DNA of 64,000 nt from Oscillospiraceae bacterium (GTDB lineage Bacteria; Bacillota; Clostridia; Oscillospirales; Ruminococcaceae). Below, piece by piece: positions 1 to 8,315 of the stretch; positions within the stretch are counted from its first letter, which is position 1, and each line of letters begins with the position of its first letter. The DNA lies in NCBI GenBank assembly GCA_031282245.1, contig JAITEB010000026.1, forward strand, positions 1 through 64,000, read 5' to 3'. Both the position numbers and the translations under genes were made by a program. The notes beneath the pieces were generated by a model. It ran no database searches. It saw nothing but the letters and a program-made list of their open reading frames with translations, and was not told the origin of the DNA.

Positions 1-20
1 CCCCTCCCGTGGAGGGGTGC
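1..20. repeat. Truncated end of another MITE-like repeat copy
   Basis: The first 20 bases match the inner part of the right terminal inverted repeat of the complete element at 22-230, after which the match stops abruptly and a new left terminus begins at 22. This suggests a third copy, truncated or recombined, lies immediately upstream of the window in tandem. Only the edge is visible. Confidence 0.6.
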
Positions 21-21
21 T

Positions 22-230
22 AACCACCCCGCCCTTTGGGCACCCCTCCACAGGAGGGGAGTTGTAGGCCGAAATGCTATGCAAAGTTTGTACCCCACGC
101 AAAGAATTTTATTTTTTGCGGATTTGTGGCATAGCGCAAAAGCCAATAATGGCATGGGGAACGCTCTTTAAAAAATGTGTCAGGCTACAATTCCCCTCCC
201 GTGGAGGGGTGCCCAAAGGGCGGGGTGGTT
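22..230. mobile_element. MITE-like inverted-repeat element, copy A
   Basis: A 209-bp non-coding element bounded by 46-bp terminal inverted repeats (22-67 and 185-230) that differ at two positions by eye. Each repeat starts with ACCACCCCGCCCTTTGGGC and ends in a TTGTAG motif. The interior carries a second, weaker inverted pair around ACCCCA.GCA / GCATGGGG, so a transcript could fold into one long hairpin. A homologous copy in opposite orientation lies at 49447-49656, with the interior conserved as well as the ends. No transposase is present, so it would depend on one supplied in trans. No clear target-site duplication was seen. It lies about 110 bp upstream of purH and may affect its expression. 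Confidence 0.8.
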
Positions 231-342
231 GGCGTACGCAGAATTTCAGGCACTAGCAAGAGTACAACAGGATTGATTTTTCAGCCGTTACAAGCAGTTA
301 TGCATGAATGTTGGCTAAATAAAAAACAGGAGGAAATTTGTC

Positions 343-1875
343 ATGGCAAAAAAGGCGTTGATAAGCGTGTTCGACAAAAGCGGCATAGCCAGTTTCGCGG
401 GGAAGCTGGCGGACAAAGGCTGGGAACTTATTTCAACGGGCGGTACTTTCAGGGCGCTTTCCGAACAGGGGCTTGCCGTCAAAGAAATAAGTGAGATAAG
501 CCATTTTCCGGAGATTTTCGACGGGAGAGTGAAGACACTTACTCCTCAGGTTCACGCGGGAATTCTTGCGCGGCGCGGTCGTGAGGACGACATGAAAACG
601 CTGGACGAGCTGGGGATAGGAGCAATTGATATGGTCGTCGTGAACTTATACCCATTTTTTGACAAAGTGGCCGATACAAGCCTTTCTTTTGACGAAAAGG
701 TCGAGTTTATCGACATAGGCGGCCCCGCAATGCTCCGCTCCGCCGCAAAAAATTTCCAGGACGTTATCGTTATTTCCGATCCCGCCGACTATCAAACTGT
801 GCTTGACGAGCTGGACGGCGGTGTAAGCTTTGAAACCCGGCGAAAACTTGCCGGAAAGGTTTTCAATCTGACCAGCGCCTATGACGCCGCAACCAGCCGT
901 TTTTTGCTTAACGAAGATTTTCCCAAATATTACAGCATGTCCTATCAAAAGGCTTATGACCTGCGCTATGGCGAGAACCCGCACCAGCAGGCGGCGTATT
1001 ATACAGATACGGTTCAGGCCGGGGCGCTGCGCGATTTTGTCCAGCTTAACGGGAAAGAGCTTTCTTATAATAATCTGCGGGATTTAGAAATTGCCTGGCG
1101 GCTTGTTTCGGAATTTGACGAGCCTTTCTGCTGCGCCCTTAAGCACAACACTCCCTGCGGGGCGGCTGTGGGCTTTGATATATACGAAGCCTACACAAAG
1201 GCGCACCGCTGCGACCCTGTTTCTATTTTTGGGGGGATTGCAGGCGTTAACAGAAAGCTTGACAAGCGCACCGCCGAGATTATGAACCAGCTTTTTTTGG
1301 AGATTGTGGCCGCGCCGGACTTTGACGACGACGCTCTGGAAGTTCTCCGCAAAAAGAAGAATCTGCGCGTTTTAAAAATGCCGGGCAAATCCCTGCCTTC
1401 CGTCGGGCTTTCAAAAGTCAACGGCGGCCTGCTTGTGCAAACCGAGGACAGCCTTTTATACGACGGCATGGAGACGCTGACAAAGGCCGATTATAAAGAC
1501 AAGTATATTTCTGACATTCTCTTCGGGCTGAAAGTTGTCAAATATGTGAAATCCAACGCGATTGTCATAGTAAAAGACGGCGCGACGCTCGGCATAGGCG
1601 GCGGGCAGGTCAACCGGCTCTGGCCGACGAAGGACGCGCTCAAGCGGGCGGGAAAGCTTGCCGCCGAGAATCCGGAAATAGGTTCGTTAAATAAAGCCGT
1701 GCTGGTGTCGGACGCTTTCTTTCCCTTCTCCGACTGCGTTGAAGAAGCGCACAGACACGGCCTTGAAATGATAGTCCAGCCGGGCGGTTCCAGAAATGAT
1801 TACATGTCCGTCGAAGTCTGCGACAAATATGACATGTGTATGATCCAGACCAACATCAGGCATTTTATGCACTAA
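343..1875 (+). CDS. purH: Bifunctional AICAR formyltransferase / IMP cyclohydrolase
   Basis: Catalyses the last two steps of de novo IMP synthesis in the cytoplasm: formylation of AICAR with 10-formyl-THF, then ring closure to IMP. The 510-residue length is normal for the family. Residues 1 to about 135 form the MGS-like cyclohydrolase domain (opening KKALISVFDKSGI). The rest is the AICAR transformylase domain with the diagnostic KHNTPCG motif near residue 266. The ATG at 343 is chosen because CAGGAGGA lies 8 bases upstream. A hairpin terminator follows at 1904. purD lies downstream, but it is separated from purH by that terminator, a promoter-like site and a tiny ORF, so the two may be transcribed separately. 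Confidence 0.97.
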   Translation: MAKKALISVFDKSGIASFAGKLADKGWELISTGGTFRALSEQGLAVKEISEISHFPEIFDGRVKTLTPQVHAGILARRGREDDMKTLDELGIGAIDMVVVNLYPFFDKVADTSLSFDEKVEFIDIGGPAMLRSAAKNFQDVIVISDPADYQTVLDELDGGVSFETRRKLAGKVFNLTSAYDAATSRFLLNEDFPKYYSMSYQKAYDLRYGENPHQQAAYYTDTVQAGALRDFVQLNGKELSYNNLRDLEIAWRLVSEFDEPFCCALKHNTPCGAAVGFDIYEAYTKAHRCDPVSIFGGIAGVNRKLDKRTAEIMNQLFLEIVAAPDFDDDALEVLRKKKNLRVLKMPGKSLPSVGLSKVNGGLLVQTEDSLLYDGMETLTKADYKDKYISDILFGLKVVKYVKSNAIVIVKDGATLGIGGGQVNRLWPTKDALKRAGKLAAENPEIGSLNKAVLVSDAFFPFSDCVEEAHRHGLEMIVQPGGSRNDYMSVEVCDKYDMCMIQTNIRHFMH

Positions 1876-1903
1876 TATCAAGAACAGGATAAATATTTCA
1901 GGA

Positions 1904-1929
1904 GGGCGGGGCTTTGCGCCGCCCTTTTT
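1904..1929 (+). terminator. Rho-independent terminator after purH
   Basis: GGGCGG (1904-1909) pairs with CCGCCC (1919-1924) across a short loop, followed directly by a run of five T. It lies 29 bases after the purH stop. Confidence 0.8.
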
Positions 1930-1975
1930 GGAATTATCTGCATTTTATAATAGTTTCGCTTTCGGCTTTGATTTG

Positions 1976-1984
1976 TGCTATAAT
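1976..1984 (+). promoter_or_regulatory. Extended -10 promoter-like site before the small ORF and purD
   Basis: TGC immediately followed by a perfect TATAAT (1979-1984) makes an extended -10 element. No good -35 hexamer is seen 16-18 bases upstream. It would drive the small ORF at 2031 and purD. Confidence 0.5.
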
Positions 1985-2030
1985 AAAAAAAAGCGCGCGC
2001 AACAAAAAAGCTCAACAGGAGGCTCATAAG

Positions 2031-2147
2031 ATGGATGCGGAATTAAAGACTTAACTATATGAACTTGAATCCGAAACCCGCGCGAGGGTTGCAAAACTTG
2101 AGCGTCTGGGCGAGGACATAAAAGAGACTGTGCCGGCGGCGCAATAA
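2031..2147 (+). pseudogene. 38-codon ORF interrupted by in-frame TAA
   Basis: An ATG at 2031 has an excellent ribosome site (ACAGGAGG, 7 bases upstream). The frame runs only seven codons (MDAELKT) before TAA at 2052-2054. The same frame then continues for 30 sense codons (LYELESETRARVAKLERL and onward) to TAA at 2145. The continuation is charged and heptad-like, as in a short coiled coil, and ends 18 bases before the purD start. It is either a small gene broken by one nonsense mutation, a readthrough gene, or a 7-codon leader peptide followed by chance coding. I do not recognise a family. Confidence 0.45.
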
Positions 2148-2165
2148 AATTTCAGGAGAAAGAAA

Positions 2166-3413
2166 ATGAAAATACTTTTAGCGGGAAGCGGCGGCCGCGA
2201 ACACGCCATTGCAGACAAACTGTCGCAAAATAAAAATATCACGAAAATTTACTGCGTCCCCGGCAACGGCGGCACCGCGTCAATTCCTGTGTGCGAAAAC
2301 ATAAAACTGGACACAATTGAAAAAATCGCCGGTTTCGCGGAAGAAAAAGGCGTCGACATATCGATCGCAGGCTCGGAAGAATTTCTTGTCAGGGGCATAG
2401 CCGATCAATTTGACAGGCGGGGCTTAAAGTTTTTCGGGCCTAAATCGCAGGCGGCGGTTCTGGAGGGCAGTAAAGCCTATGCGAAGGCTTTCATGAAAAA
2501 ATACGGCATAAGAACCGCCGCCAGCGAAACTTTTACCGACAGCGGCGAAGCCTGCGCATATCTGGAGAAAATTAATACTTATCCGCTTGTCGTCAAGGCC
2601 GACGGTCTTGCTTTTGGCAAGGGGGTGGTAATCTGCCCCAACGAAAAAAGCGCAAAGCTCACAGTTCGGGAAATGATAGACGGCGGGGCTTTCGGCGGAG
2701 CCGGAAAAACCGTCCTGATAGAACAGTATCTTGAGGGGAAGGAGGCTTCTGTACTAAGTTTTTGCGACGGCAGGACTATACTGCCGCTTCTCTCCGCAAA
2801 AGACCACAAACGCGCCTTTGACGGAGACAAGGGCGACAACACCGGCGGCATGGGCGCAATCTGCCCGAACCCCTATGTGACCGAAGAAGTGTATCAGGAC
2901 TTTCTTGAAAATATTGCCGCGCCCACTCTTAAGGGCATTCAGGCCGAAGGGCTGGACTTCACAGGGGTTATATTTTTCGGGCTGATGATTACAAAAGGCG
3001 GCATTTACCTGCTTGAATATAACGTCCGCATGGGAGATCCCGAAACCCAGGCCGTTTTGCCCCTGATGAAAAGCGATTTGCTTGCTCTTATTGAAAGCGC
3101 GCTAAACAAAAACCTGGCCGACTTTAAACTTGAATGGCGCAGAGGGCACAGTATTTGCGTCACCGTCGCATCCGGCGGTTATCCGCGTTCATATAAAAAA
3201 GGCTTTGCAATAAGCGGTCTTGAAAAAGTTCAGAAATATTTTATAGCCGGGGCTGATTTTAACGCCCGGGGCGAGATTGTCACAACAGGTGGGCGCGTTC
3301 TGAATATTGCCGCCGTCGCTGAAAACGCGGAAGCGGCTTACAAAAAAGTCTATAAAGACGTGGCCGGCGTGCATTTTGAAGGCGCGTTTTACCGGCACGA
3401 TATCGGATTATAA
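2166..3413 (+). CDS. purD: Phosphoribosylamine-glycine ligase (GAR synthetase)
   Basis: Second step of de novo purine synthesis: ATP-dependent ligation of glycine to phosphoribosylamine. At 415 residues it is full length for PurD. The N-terminal Rossmann-like domain opens with ILLAGSGGREHAI. The ATP-grasp core shows KADGLAFGKGV near residues 142-152 and the metal/ATP segment NVRMGDPETQA near 280-290. The ATG at 2166 has CAGGAGAAAG 5 bases upstream. It lies next to hprK and downstream of purH. Confidence 0.97.
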   Translation: MKILLAGSGGREHAIADKLSQNKNITKIYCVPGNGGTASIPVCENIKLDTIEKIAGFAEEKGVDISIAGSEEFLVRGIADQFDRRGLKFFGPKSQAAVLEGSKAYAKAFMKKYGIRTAASETFTDSGEACAYLEKINTYPLVVKADGLAFGKGVVICPNEKSAKLTVREMIDGGAFGGAGKTVLIEQYLEGKEASVLSFCDGRTILPLLSAKDHKRAFDGDKGDNTGGMGAICPNPYVTEEVYQDFLENIAAPTLKGIQAEGLDFTGVIFFGLMITKGGIYLLEYNVRMGDPETQAVLPLMKSDLLALIESALNKNLADFKLEWRRGHSICVTVASGGYPRSYKKGFAISGLEKVQKYFIAGADFNARGEIVTTGGRVLNIAAVAENAEAAYKKVYKDVAGVHFEGAFYRHDIGL

Positions 3414-3472
3414 TATGCGCTGGGCCGGCAATCGCCGCCGCTCAAGACGCAGGCGAAAGGGGAAATTTCAAG

Positions 3473-4429
3473 ATGGCGACGCTGTTTACAGTCTCTCTGG
3501 AAAATATCATACAGGAATTCAAACTGGAGGAAATATACAGCCCCAAAAGCCCGAAAGAAATCATGATTTCCAGCAGTGACGTCAACCGGCCGGGCTTGCA
3601 GCTCACCGGCTTTTATGACTATTTCGACAGGGACAGAATCCAGATTATAGGCGCGGCGGAAACCGCCTATCTTGAGTGGTGCGGCGACGAGGAGTGCGAG
3701 GACAAGCTTGATGAGTTTTTCGGCTATAAGCCCGCCGCCGTTATCGTCGCGCGCAGCCTTGACATTTCTGAGATAACCGTAAAGTGCGCGAAGAGATACT
3801 CCGTCCCCCTGCTGAGGACTGACGAGACGACTTCGACGTTTCTTTCGGCGCTGACGGCGAAACTCAACGTTGATTTAGCCCCCAGGATAACCAGGCATGG
3901 CGTTCTCATAGAAGTTTACGGCGAAGGCGTGCTGATTCTGGGCGACAGCGGCATTGGCAAAAGCGAAACCGCCGTCGAGCTTATAAAGCGCGGGCACAGG
4001 CTTATTGCGGACGACGCGGTGGAGCTTCGGCGCGTTTCCAGCAAGACGATTGTCGGGGCTTCCCCCGCCAACATACGCCATTTTATAGAACTGCGCGGGA
4101 TCGGCATTGTCAATGCCCGGCGGCTTTTTGGCATAAGTTCCGTCAAGCTTACCGAGACTGTCAATCTGGTTATCAACATGGAAGTATGGGACAAACAGAA
4201 AGAATATGACCGTCTGGGCATGGAGAACAAATACACGTCTATTTTGGGCATAAAAATCCCGTCTATCACCATTCCGGTCAACCCAGGGCGCAATCTGGCC
4301 GTGATTATTGAAGTGGCCGCAATGAACGCAAGACAGCGCAAAATGGGCTATAACTCCGCAAAAGAGCTGTTCGAGAAAATGGGCATTATCGAGCCTCCCA
4401 AAGATGAAATTGTCGAAGACATTTTTTAG
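3473..4429 (+). CDS. hprK: HPr kinase/phosphorylase
   Basis: Bifunctional enzyme that phosphorylates, or removes phosphate by phosphorolysis from, Ser46 of HPr/Crh in response to glycolytic metabolites. In Firmicutes this controls catabolite repression through CcpA. The protein is 318 residues, typical of the family. The Walker A loop GDSGIGKS is near residues 157-164, and the HprK signature region with GIGIVNARRLFG is near 208-219. The ATG at 3473 has an AGGGGAAA purine stretch upstream. It ends 4 bp inside the convergent desulfurase gene. No ptsH is in this window. Confidence 0.97.
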   Translation: MATLFTVSLENIIQEFKLEEIYSPKSPKEIMISSSDVNRPGLQLTGFYDYFDRDRIQIIGAAETAYLEWCGDEECEDKLDEFFGYKPAAVIVARSLDISEITVKCAKRYSVPLLRTDETTSTFLSALTAKLNVDLAPRITRHGVLIEVYGEGVLILGDSGIGKSETAVELIKRGHRLIADDAVELRRVSSKTIVGASPANIRHFIELRGIGIVNARRLFGISSVKLTETVNLVINMEVWDKQKEYDRLGMENKYTSILGIKIPSITIPVNPGRNLAVIIEVAAMNARQRKMGYNSAKELFEKMGIIEPPKDEIVEDIF

Positions 4430-5592
4430 CGCCTGTTAATCTCCCTCCAAAGCGGCGAGATTACCCGGAGCTGGTTCACAATCTTAGGCAGAGCCGCCGC
4501 AAGAGCGTTCACGTCATCTTCCGTGTTGTATGCTCCAAGCGAAACCCGCAGCGAGCCGTGCGCGATATCTTCGTCCATGCCCAAAGCGGTCAGAACGTGG
4601 CTGGGCGAAAGCGAGCCGGACGAGCAGGCCGACCCGGCGGACGCGCAAATCCCCTGAATGTCCAGCATCAAAAGCAGCGATTCCCCTTCGATCCCTTCAA
4701 AAGTGAAATTCATAATAGAGGGAACGCGCTTTTCTTTGTCCCCGTTGAGGTAAGTTCTGGGAAGCTTTAAAACTTCAGCCAGAATTTTATCATGCAGCGG
4801 GGCGAGTTTTTTATTTTTTTCTCTTATATTGGCGGCGGCTATCTCAATTGCCCTGCCGAAACCGGCAATCCCCGCGACGTTTTCCGTGCCGGCGCGTTTG
4901 CCGCGCTCCTGAGCGCCGCCGTGGATAAGCGGCGCCAGATTTACGCCGCTTCTGCAATAAAGCGCGCCCGTCCCTTTGGGCCCGTTTATTTTGTGCGCGG
5001 AAAGCGAGAGCAGATCTATATTCTGCGACTCAACGTCAATTTCGACGTTTCCGGCGGCCTGCACCGCGTCAGTATGAAAGATAATCCCGTTTTCGCGGCA
5101 TACCAGGCCGATCTCGTCAATCGGCATTAAAGTTCCCAGCTCGTTGTTGACGTACATAACGCTGACAAGTCCCGTATCAGGCCTGATTGCGTCGTCCACT
5201 TTTTCAGCGGTGACGACGCCCTCTTTGCCCACGGGCAGGTAAGTCAGGTCAAAGCCTTCTTTTTCGAGGGCCTGCGCCGAATGTAAAACCGCGTAATGCT
5301 CAAACGCGGAAGTTATAATATGCTTTTTGCCGCTGCCCGCCATGGCGCGGGCGACGGATTTCAAAGCCCAGTTGTCGGCCTCGGTTCCGCCGGAGGTGAA
5401 AAATATTTCGCTTTTGTCGGCTTTTATGGCGGCGGCTGTTTTTTCCCGCGCCTGTTCAATAGCCAGCCGAGCGGCGCGGCTAAAGTTATATATGCTGGAA
5501 GGATTGCCGTATTCCTCTTTCAAAAAAGGGAGCATCGCTTCAAGAACTTCTTCGGAGATCCGGGTTGTCGCCGCATTGTCCAGATATACCAC
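4426..5592 (-). CDS. Cysteine desulfurase, NifS/IscS type
   Basis: PLP enzyme that moves sulfur from L-cysteine to an active-site cysteine persulfide for Fe-S cluster and thio-modification pathways. Fold-type-I features are the N-terminal YLDNAATT, the PLP-lysine segment LSAHKINGPKGTGALY, and the catalytic loop GICASAGSACSSGSL. I choose the GTG at 5592 over a longer upstream extension because AAGGAGGA lies 8 bases before it and the mature family start is VYLDNAATT. This gives 388 residues. It begins one base after the rnhA stop, so the two are probably translationally coupled. It could be IscS or NifS-like; no iscU or mnmA is adjacent. Confidence 0.93.
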   Translation of the reverse strand: MVYLDNAATTRISEEVLEAMLPFLKEEYGNPSSIYNFSRAARLAIEQAREKTAAAIKADKSEIFFTSGGTEADNWALKSVARAMAGSGKKHIITSAFEHYAVLHSAQALEKEGFDLTYLPVGKEGVVTAEKVDDAIRPDTGLVSVMYVNNELGTLMPIDEIGLVCRENGIIFHTDAVQAAGNVEIDVESQNIDLLSLSAHKINGPKGTGALYCRSGVNLAPLIHGGAQERGKRAGTENVAGIAGFGRAIEIAAANIREKNKKLAPLHDKILAEVLKLPRTYLNGDKEKRVPSIMNFTFEGIEGESLLLMLDIQGICASAGSACSSGSLSPSHVLTALGMDEDIAHGSLRVSLGAYNTEDDVNALAAALPKIVNQLRVISPLWREINRR

Positions 5593-5593
5593 T

Positions 5594-6055
5594 TTAGTAA
5601 TCCTCCTTTTTGAACTTTGCCGCCTCCGCGACGGCCAGCGCGTCGCAGCGCTCGTTTTCGGGGTGCCCGGCATGACCCTTCACCCAGATAAATTCGGTTT
5701 CGTGGCTGTCCAGAAGCGCAAGAAGTTTTTCCCACAAATCCGGGTTAAGCGCGGATTCGGTTTTATTCCTCATCCAGCCGCTGCGTTTCCAGCGGCGCGC
5801 CCAGCCCAGATTCACCGCGTCCACTATATATTTTGAATCGGAATATATCAGCACGCGGCACTTTTCCCTAAGGGCGGACAAGCCGGCGATAACCGCGGAA
5901 AGCTCCATGCGGTTGTTGGTAGTTTTCAGTTCGCCGCCGGAAAGCTCTTTTTCGCTTGCGTTACAGCGCAGTATAGCGCCCCAGCCGCCCGGGCCGGGGT
6001 TGCCGCTGCATGCGCCGTCGGTGTAAAGTCTGACTTCTCTTATAGTGGCTTCCAT
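5594..6055 (-). CDS. rnhA: Ribonuclease HI
   Basis: Endonuclease that cleaves the RNA strand of RNA-DNA hybrids. The protein is 153 residues, matching the family. It opens with the strand [17 protein letters not shown] carrying the first catalytic Asp. The Glu lies in NNRMELSAV and a further Asp in [11 protein letters not shown]. The C-terminal [13 protein letters not shown] supplies the last His/Asp region. The second ATG (6055) is preferred over the ATG at 6085 because AGGAG lies 8 bases upstream of it. Its last codons contain the ribosome site for the desulfurase that follows. Confidence 0.95.
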   Translation of the reverse strand: MEATIREVRLYTDGACSGNPGPGGWGAILRCNASEKELSGGELKTTNNRMELSAVIAGLSALREKCRVLIYSDSKYIVDAVNLGWARRWKRSGWMRNKTESALNPDLWEKLLALLDSHETEFIWVKGHAGHPENERCDALAVAEAAKFKKEDY

Positions 6056-6154
6056 AGCTTCGCTCCTAAAATAATTACGCTGCAAATTTTTTAAAATGAC
6101 GATTGCGCCGCTCTTTGTTTTTCGGGCATATAAGCGGAGAAAATTAATATATGA

Positions 6155-6877
6155 CTACAGTTTATTTATAACAGAGGCGCAATAAGCCGCCCCGAAGCCG
6201 TTGTTGACATTCACAACAGACACCCCGGCGGAACAGGAATTGACCATCCCAAGCAACGCCGGAAGCCCCTCGAATGTCGCGCCGCAGCCCGAGCTTGTGG
6301 GAATGGCGATAACGGGCTTGTCCACAAGCCCCGCAACGACGCTTGCCAGGGCGCCGTCCATCCCGGCGGCCACAATGATGACCTTTGCCCCGCGGATTAC
6401 GTCGATCCGCGCAAAAAGCCTGCGAATCCCGGCCATGCCAAGATCCGAAACATACTTGACCCGGTTCCCGAAAACACGCGCGGTTTCGGCGGCTTCCTCC
6501 GCGACCGCTATGTCGGAAGTCCCCGCGCAGACTATCGCAATATAGCTTTCGGTAAGGCTGATATTACGGCGGATAATTGAGACAGTGCGGGCGGGTTCGT
6601 TGTAAACCGCCTCGGGGCAAACGCCGCGAATAGCTTTATAAACATTTTCGCTTGCCCTTGCGGCAAAGATATTTGTGTTTTCTTCTTCCAGAAAGGACTT
6701 AACAATTTTTTGAATCTGCTCGGCTGTTTTGCCTTCACAAAAGATGACTTCCGGGCAGGCGGAAGATATTTCCCGGTTTGCGAAGGGAAAGGCCTCAAAT
6801 TTTGCGGCGGCTTCCTCAACGCTTGCGCTCCCGTTTCTGACGGCTTCAAGCAGGGCGGTCACATCGCGCTTATTCAT
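6155..6877 (-). CDS. larB: LarB-like pyridinium-3,5-biscarboxylate synthase
   Basis: LarB carboxylates and hydrolyses nicotinate adenine dinucleotide as the first step of the nickel-pincer cofactor used by LarA-type racemases. The C-terminal half is PurE-like, with IVCAGTSDIAVAEEA and AAGMDGALASVVAGL. The N-terminal half is the LarB-specific region. The length of 240 residues fits LarB and is longer than PurE alone. No larA, larC or larE lies in the window, so it may serve a distant cluster or act on another substrate. The start at 6877 has only a modest GGGGGT ribosome site. Confidence 0.85.
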   Translation of the reverse strand: MNKRDVTALLEAVRNGSASVEEAAAKFEAFPFANREISSACPEVIFCEGKTAEQIQKIVKSFLEEENTNIFAARASENVYKAIRGVCPEAVYNEPARTVSIIRRNISLTESYIAIVCAGTSDIAVAEEAAETARVFGNRVKYVSDLGMAGIRRLFARIDVIRGAKVIIVAAGMDGALASVVAGLVDKPVIAIPTSSGCGATFEGLPALLGMVNSCSAGVSVVNVNNGFGAAYCASVINKL

Positions 6878-6989
6878 GCGCCAACCCCCTTTTGAACTTT
6901 GATGGGATTTTGCTGAGACGAATTCATGACTGTTCTCCGTTCTTATTTAAATTTTTAATATATTATAAACAGGCGAACAAAGTCCGCCC

Positions 6990-7499
6990 CTACAGAGCGC
7001 GCGGAACGTCGCCGGACGAAAGCGCCTTTTTCTCCAGCCAGCGCTTTGCCCGGGAGAAAACCCCGCTTTCTTTTTCCAGTTCAGGGGAGCTGACCAGAAC
7101 TGTGTACATGTTTGAGAGATTTCCCCCAGCGATGTCCGTGAACAGCTGGTCGCCGATAACAGCCAGCTGTTCCGGCGGCTTGCCCAGTATTTTGGCGGCC
7201 TTGAAAAAATTAAACGGTATGGGCTTAAGCGCCATATGGATATATTTAAGTCCCAGCTTTTTTGCAAAGGGCGCAACCCGGCCAAGTTTATTGTTTGAAA
7301 GGATAATCGCGGAAAAATTGTCCGCCGCCGCCGCAAGCCAGGCCGAAACCTCCTCGTAAGGGTCGGGATGATCCGCAACGGCGAGAGTGTTGTCTATGTC
7401 AAGTATAAGCCCGCTTATGCCGATCCGGAGCAGATCCCGCAAGTCTATGTCCCAAACATGCCGGTATATTATATCAGGCAAAAATATCTTTTTTTTCAA
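6990..7499 (-). CDS. yqeG: YqeG-family HAD phosphatase
   Basis: HAD IIIA-type phosphatase of 169 residues. Motif I is LDIDNTLAV with the nucleophile Asp, motif II is in AIILSNN, and motif IV-like residues are in VIGDQLFTDIAGGN. The physiological substrate of YqeG is not established to my knowledge. It starts with TTG at 7499, with GGAG about 13 bases upstream. It has its own promoter at 7607-7634 and probably leads an operon yqeG-larB-rnhA-desulfurase on the minus strand. Confidence 0.9.
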   Translation of the reverse strand: MKKKIFLPDIIYRHVWDIDLRDLLRIGISGLILDIDNTLAVADHPDPYEEVSAWLAAAADNFSAIILSNNKLGRVAPFAKKLGLKYIHMALKPIPFNFFKAAKILGKPPEQLAVIGDQLFTDIAGGNLSNMYTVLVSSPELEKESGVFSRAKRWLEKKALSSGDVPRAL

Positions 7500-7606
7500 G
7501 ATTACCGCAACTCCGTTAATATAATAATTCTATAATATTTTTTCCGGAACTTCAAGTTTTTTGAGGTTTCCACGGCGCGTTCTCCGGAAAAATCTTACCT
7601 GCTTTT

Positions 7607-7634
7607 ATTATATCACATTTTTGGACGGGGTCAA
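7607..7634 (-). promoter_or_regulatory. SigA-type promoter for yqeG
   Basis: On the minus strand, TTGACC (complement of 7629-7634) and a perfect TATAAT (complement of 7607-7612) are separated by 16 bases. It lies just beyond the rqcP stop and about 110 bases before the yqeG start. Confidence 0.75.
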
Positions 7635-7877
7635 TTAATTAATAACCGAATAAAATTCCGCCGCTTCTTCTTTCAGCGCGTGCTCGCTTACTTTGCATAC
7701 CCGTATTTTAAGAGGCCTTTGCCCCAGATTTATTTCTATGATGTCGCCGGGCTTTACTTCATAGGAGGCGCGGGCGGCTTTCCCCCCGACCAGAACTCTT
7801 CCCGCGTCGCAGGCCTCGTTCGCGACGGTTCGGCGCTTGATAAGCCGGCTTACTTTAAGATATTTGTCCAAACGCAT
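7635..7877 (-). CDS. rqcP: S4-domain RNA-binding protein RqcP/YabO
   Basis: Small (80 residues) S4 RNA-binding protein. In Bacillus, RqcP acts with RqcH at stalled 50S subunits to promote C-terminal alanine tailing during ribosome quality control. The S4 core is visible in MRLDKYLKVSRLIKRR and GRVLVGGKAARASYEV. Position agrees with identity: spoVB-like, mazG and rqcP form the yabMNO-type order known in Firmicutes, here with hup between mazG and rqcP. Confidence 0.9.
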   Translation of the reverse strand: MRLDKYLKVSRLIKRRTVANEACDAGRVLVGGKAARASYEVKPGDIIEINLGQRPLKIRVCKVSEHALKEEAAEFYSVIN

Positions 7878-7920
7878 GAAAACTCTCCTTTTTATATAGC
7901 TTTATATAAATTCGCATAGA

Positions 7921-7955
7921 ACAAAAAGACGCGGCCAAGTCAAGTCGGCTGCGCC
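7921..7955 (-). terminator. Terminator between hup and rqcP
   Basis: On the minus strand GGCGCAGCC and GGCCGCGTC form a 9-bp stem with two G-U pairs around a 10-base loop, followed by TTTTTG. It would end hup transcripts; readthrough may supply rqcP. Confidence 0.65.
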
Positions 7956-7980
7956 TTTGCTTTTTTTTTACGCGGAAGCT

Positions 7981-8256
7981 CTATTTCGTTACGGCGTCTT
8001 TAAGGCTCTTTCCAGCTTTGAACACCGGCAATGTAGAAGCGGGAATGTCGATGACATCTTTTGTGCGGGGGTTGTGGCCTTTTCTTGCGGCTCTGCTGCG
8101 AACCTCAAAATTTCCGAAACCAACGAGGGTGACCTTTTCCCCCTTGGCGAGGGCTTCGGAAATGGCCTCCAAAACGGAATTCACAGCCTTGTCAGAATCT
8201 TTTTTTGTCATGCCTGTCTTATTGGCGACTGCGCCTATCAGTTCTGTCTTTGTCAT
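7981..8256 (-). CDS. hup: HU-family DNA-binding protein
   Basis: Histone-like nucleoid protein of 91 residues that bends DNA as a dimer. The HU/IHF signature is present: [20 protein letters not shown] includes the DNA-binding arm, preceded by KGEKVTLV. The N-terminal [11 protein letters not shown] is standard. A TAAAAAA-rich leader with GGAGGATT precedes the start. It lies between mazG and rqcP, a common place in Clostridia. Confidence 0.96.
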   Translation of the reverse strand: MTKTELIGAVANKTGMTKKDSDKAVNSVLEAISEALAKGEKVTLVGFGNFEVRSRAARKGHNPRTKDVIDIPASTLPVFKAGKSLKDAVTK

Positions 8257-8315
8257 TTTTTTTAATCCTCCATGAAATCTTTTATTAAATTAATAATTGG
8301 CTTTCGCTTACGGTT

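Noticed and set aside
4426..5673. Longer desulfurase start at 5673
   Set aside because: The extra 27 codons lie inside rnhA and lack a ribosome site; the GTG at 5592 has AAGGAGGA and gives the normal family N-terminus.
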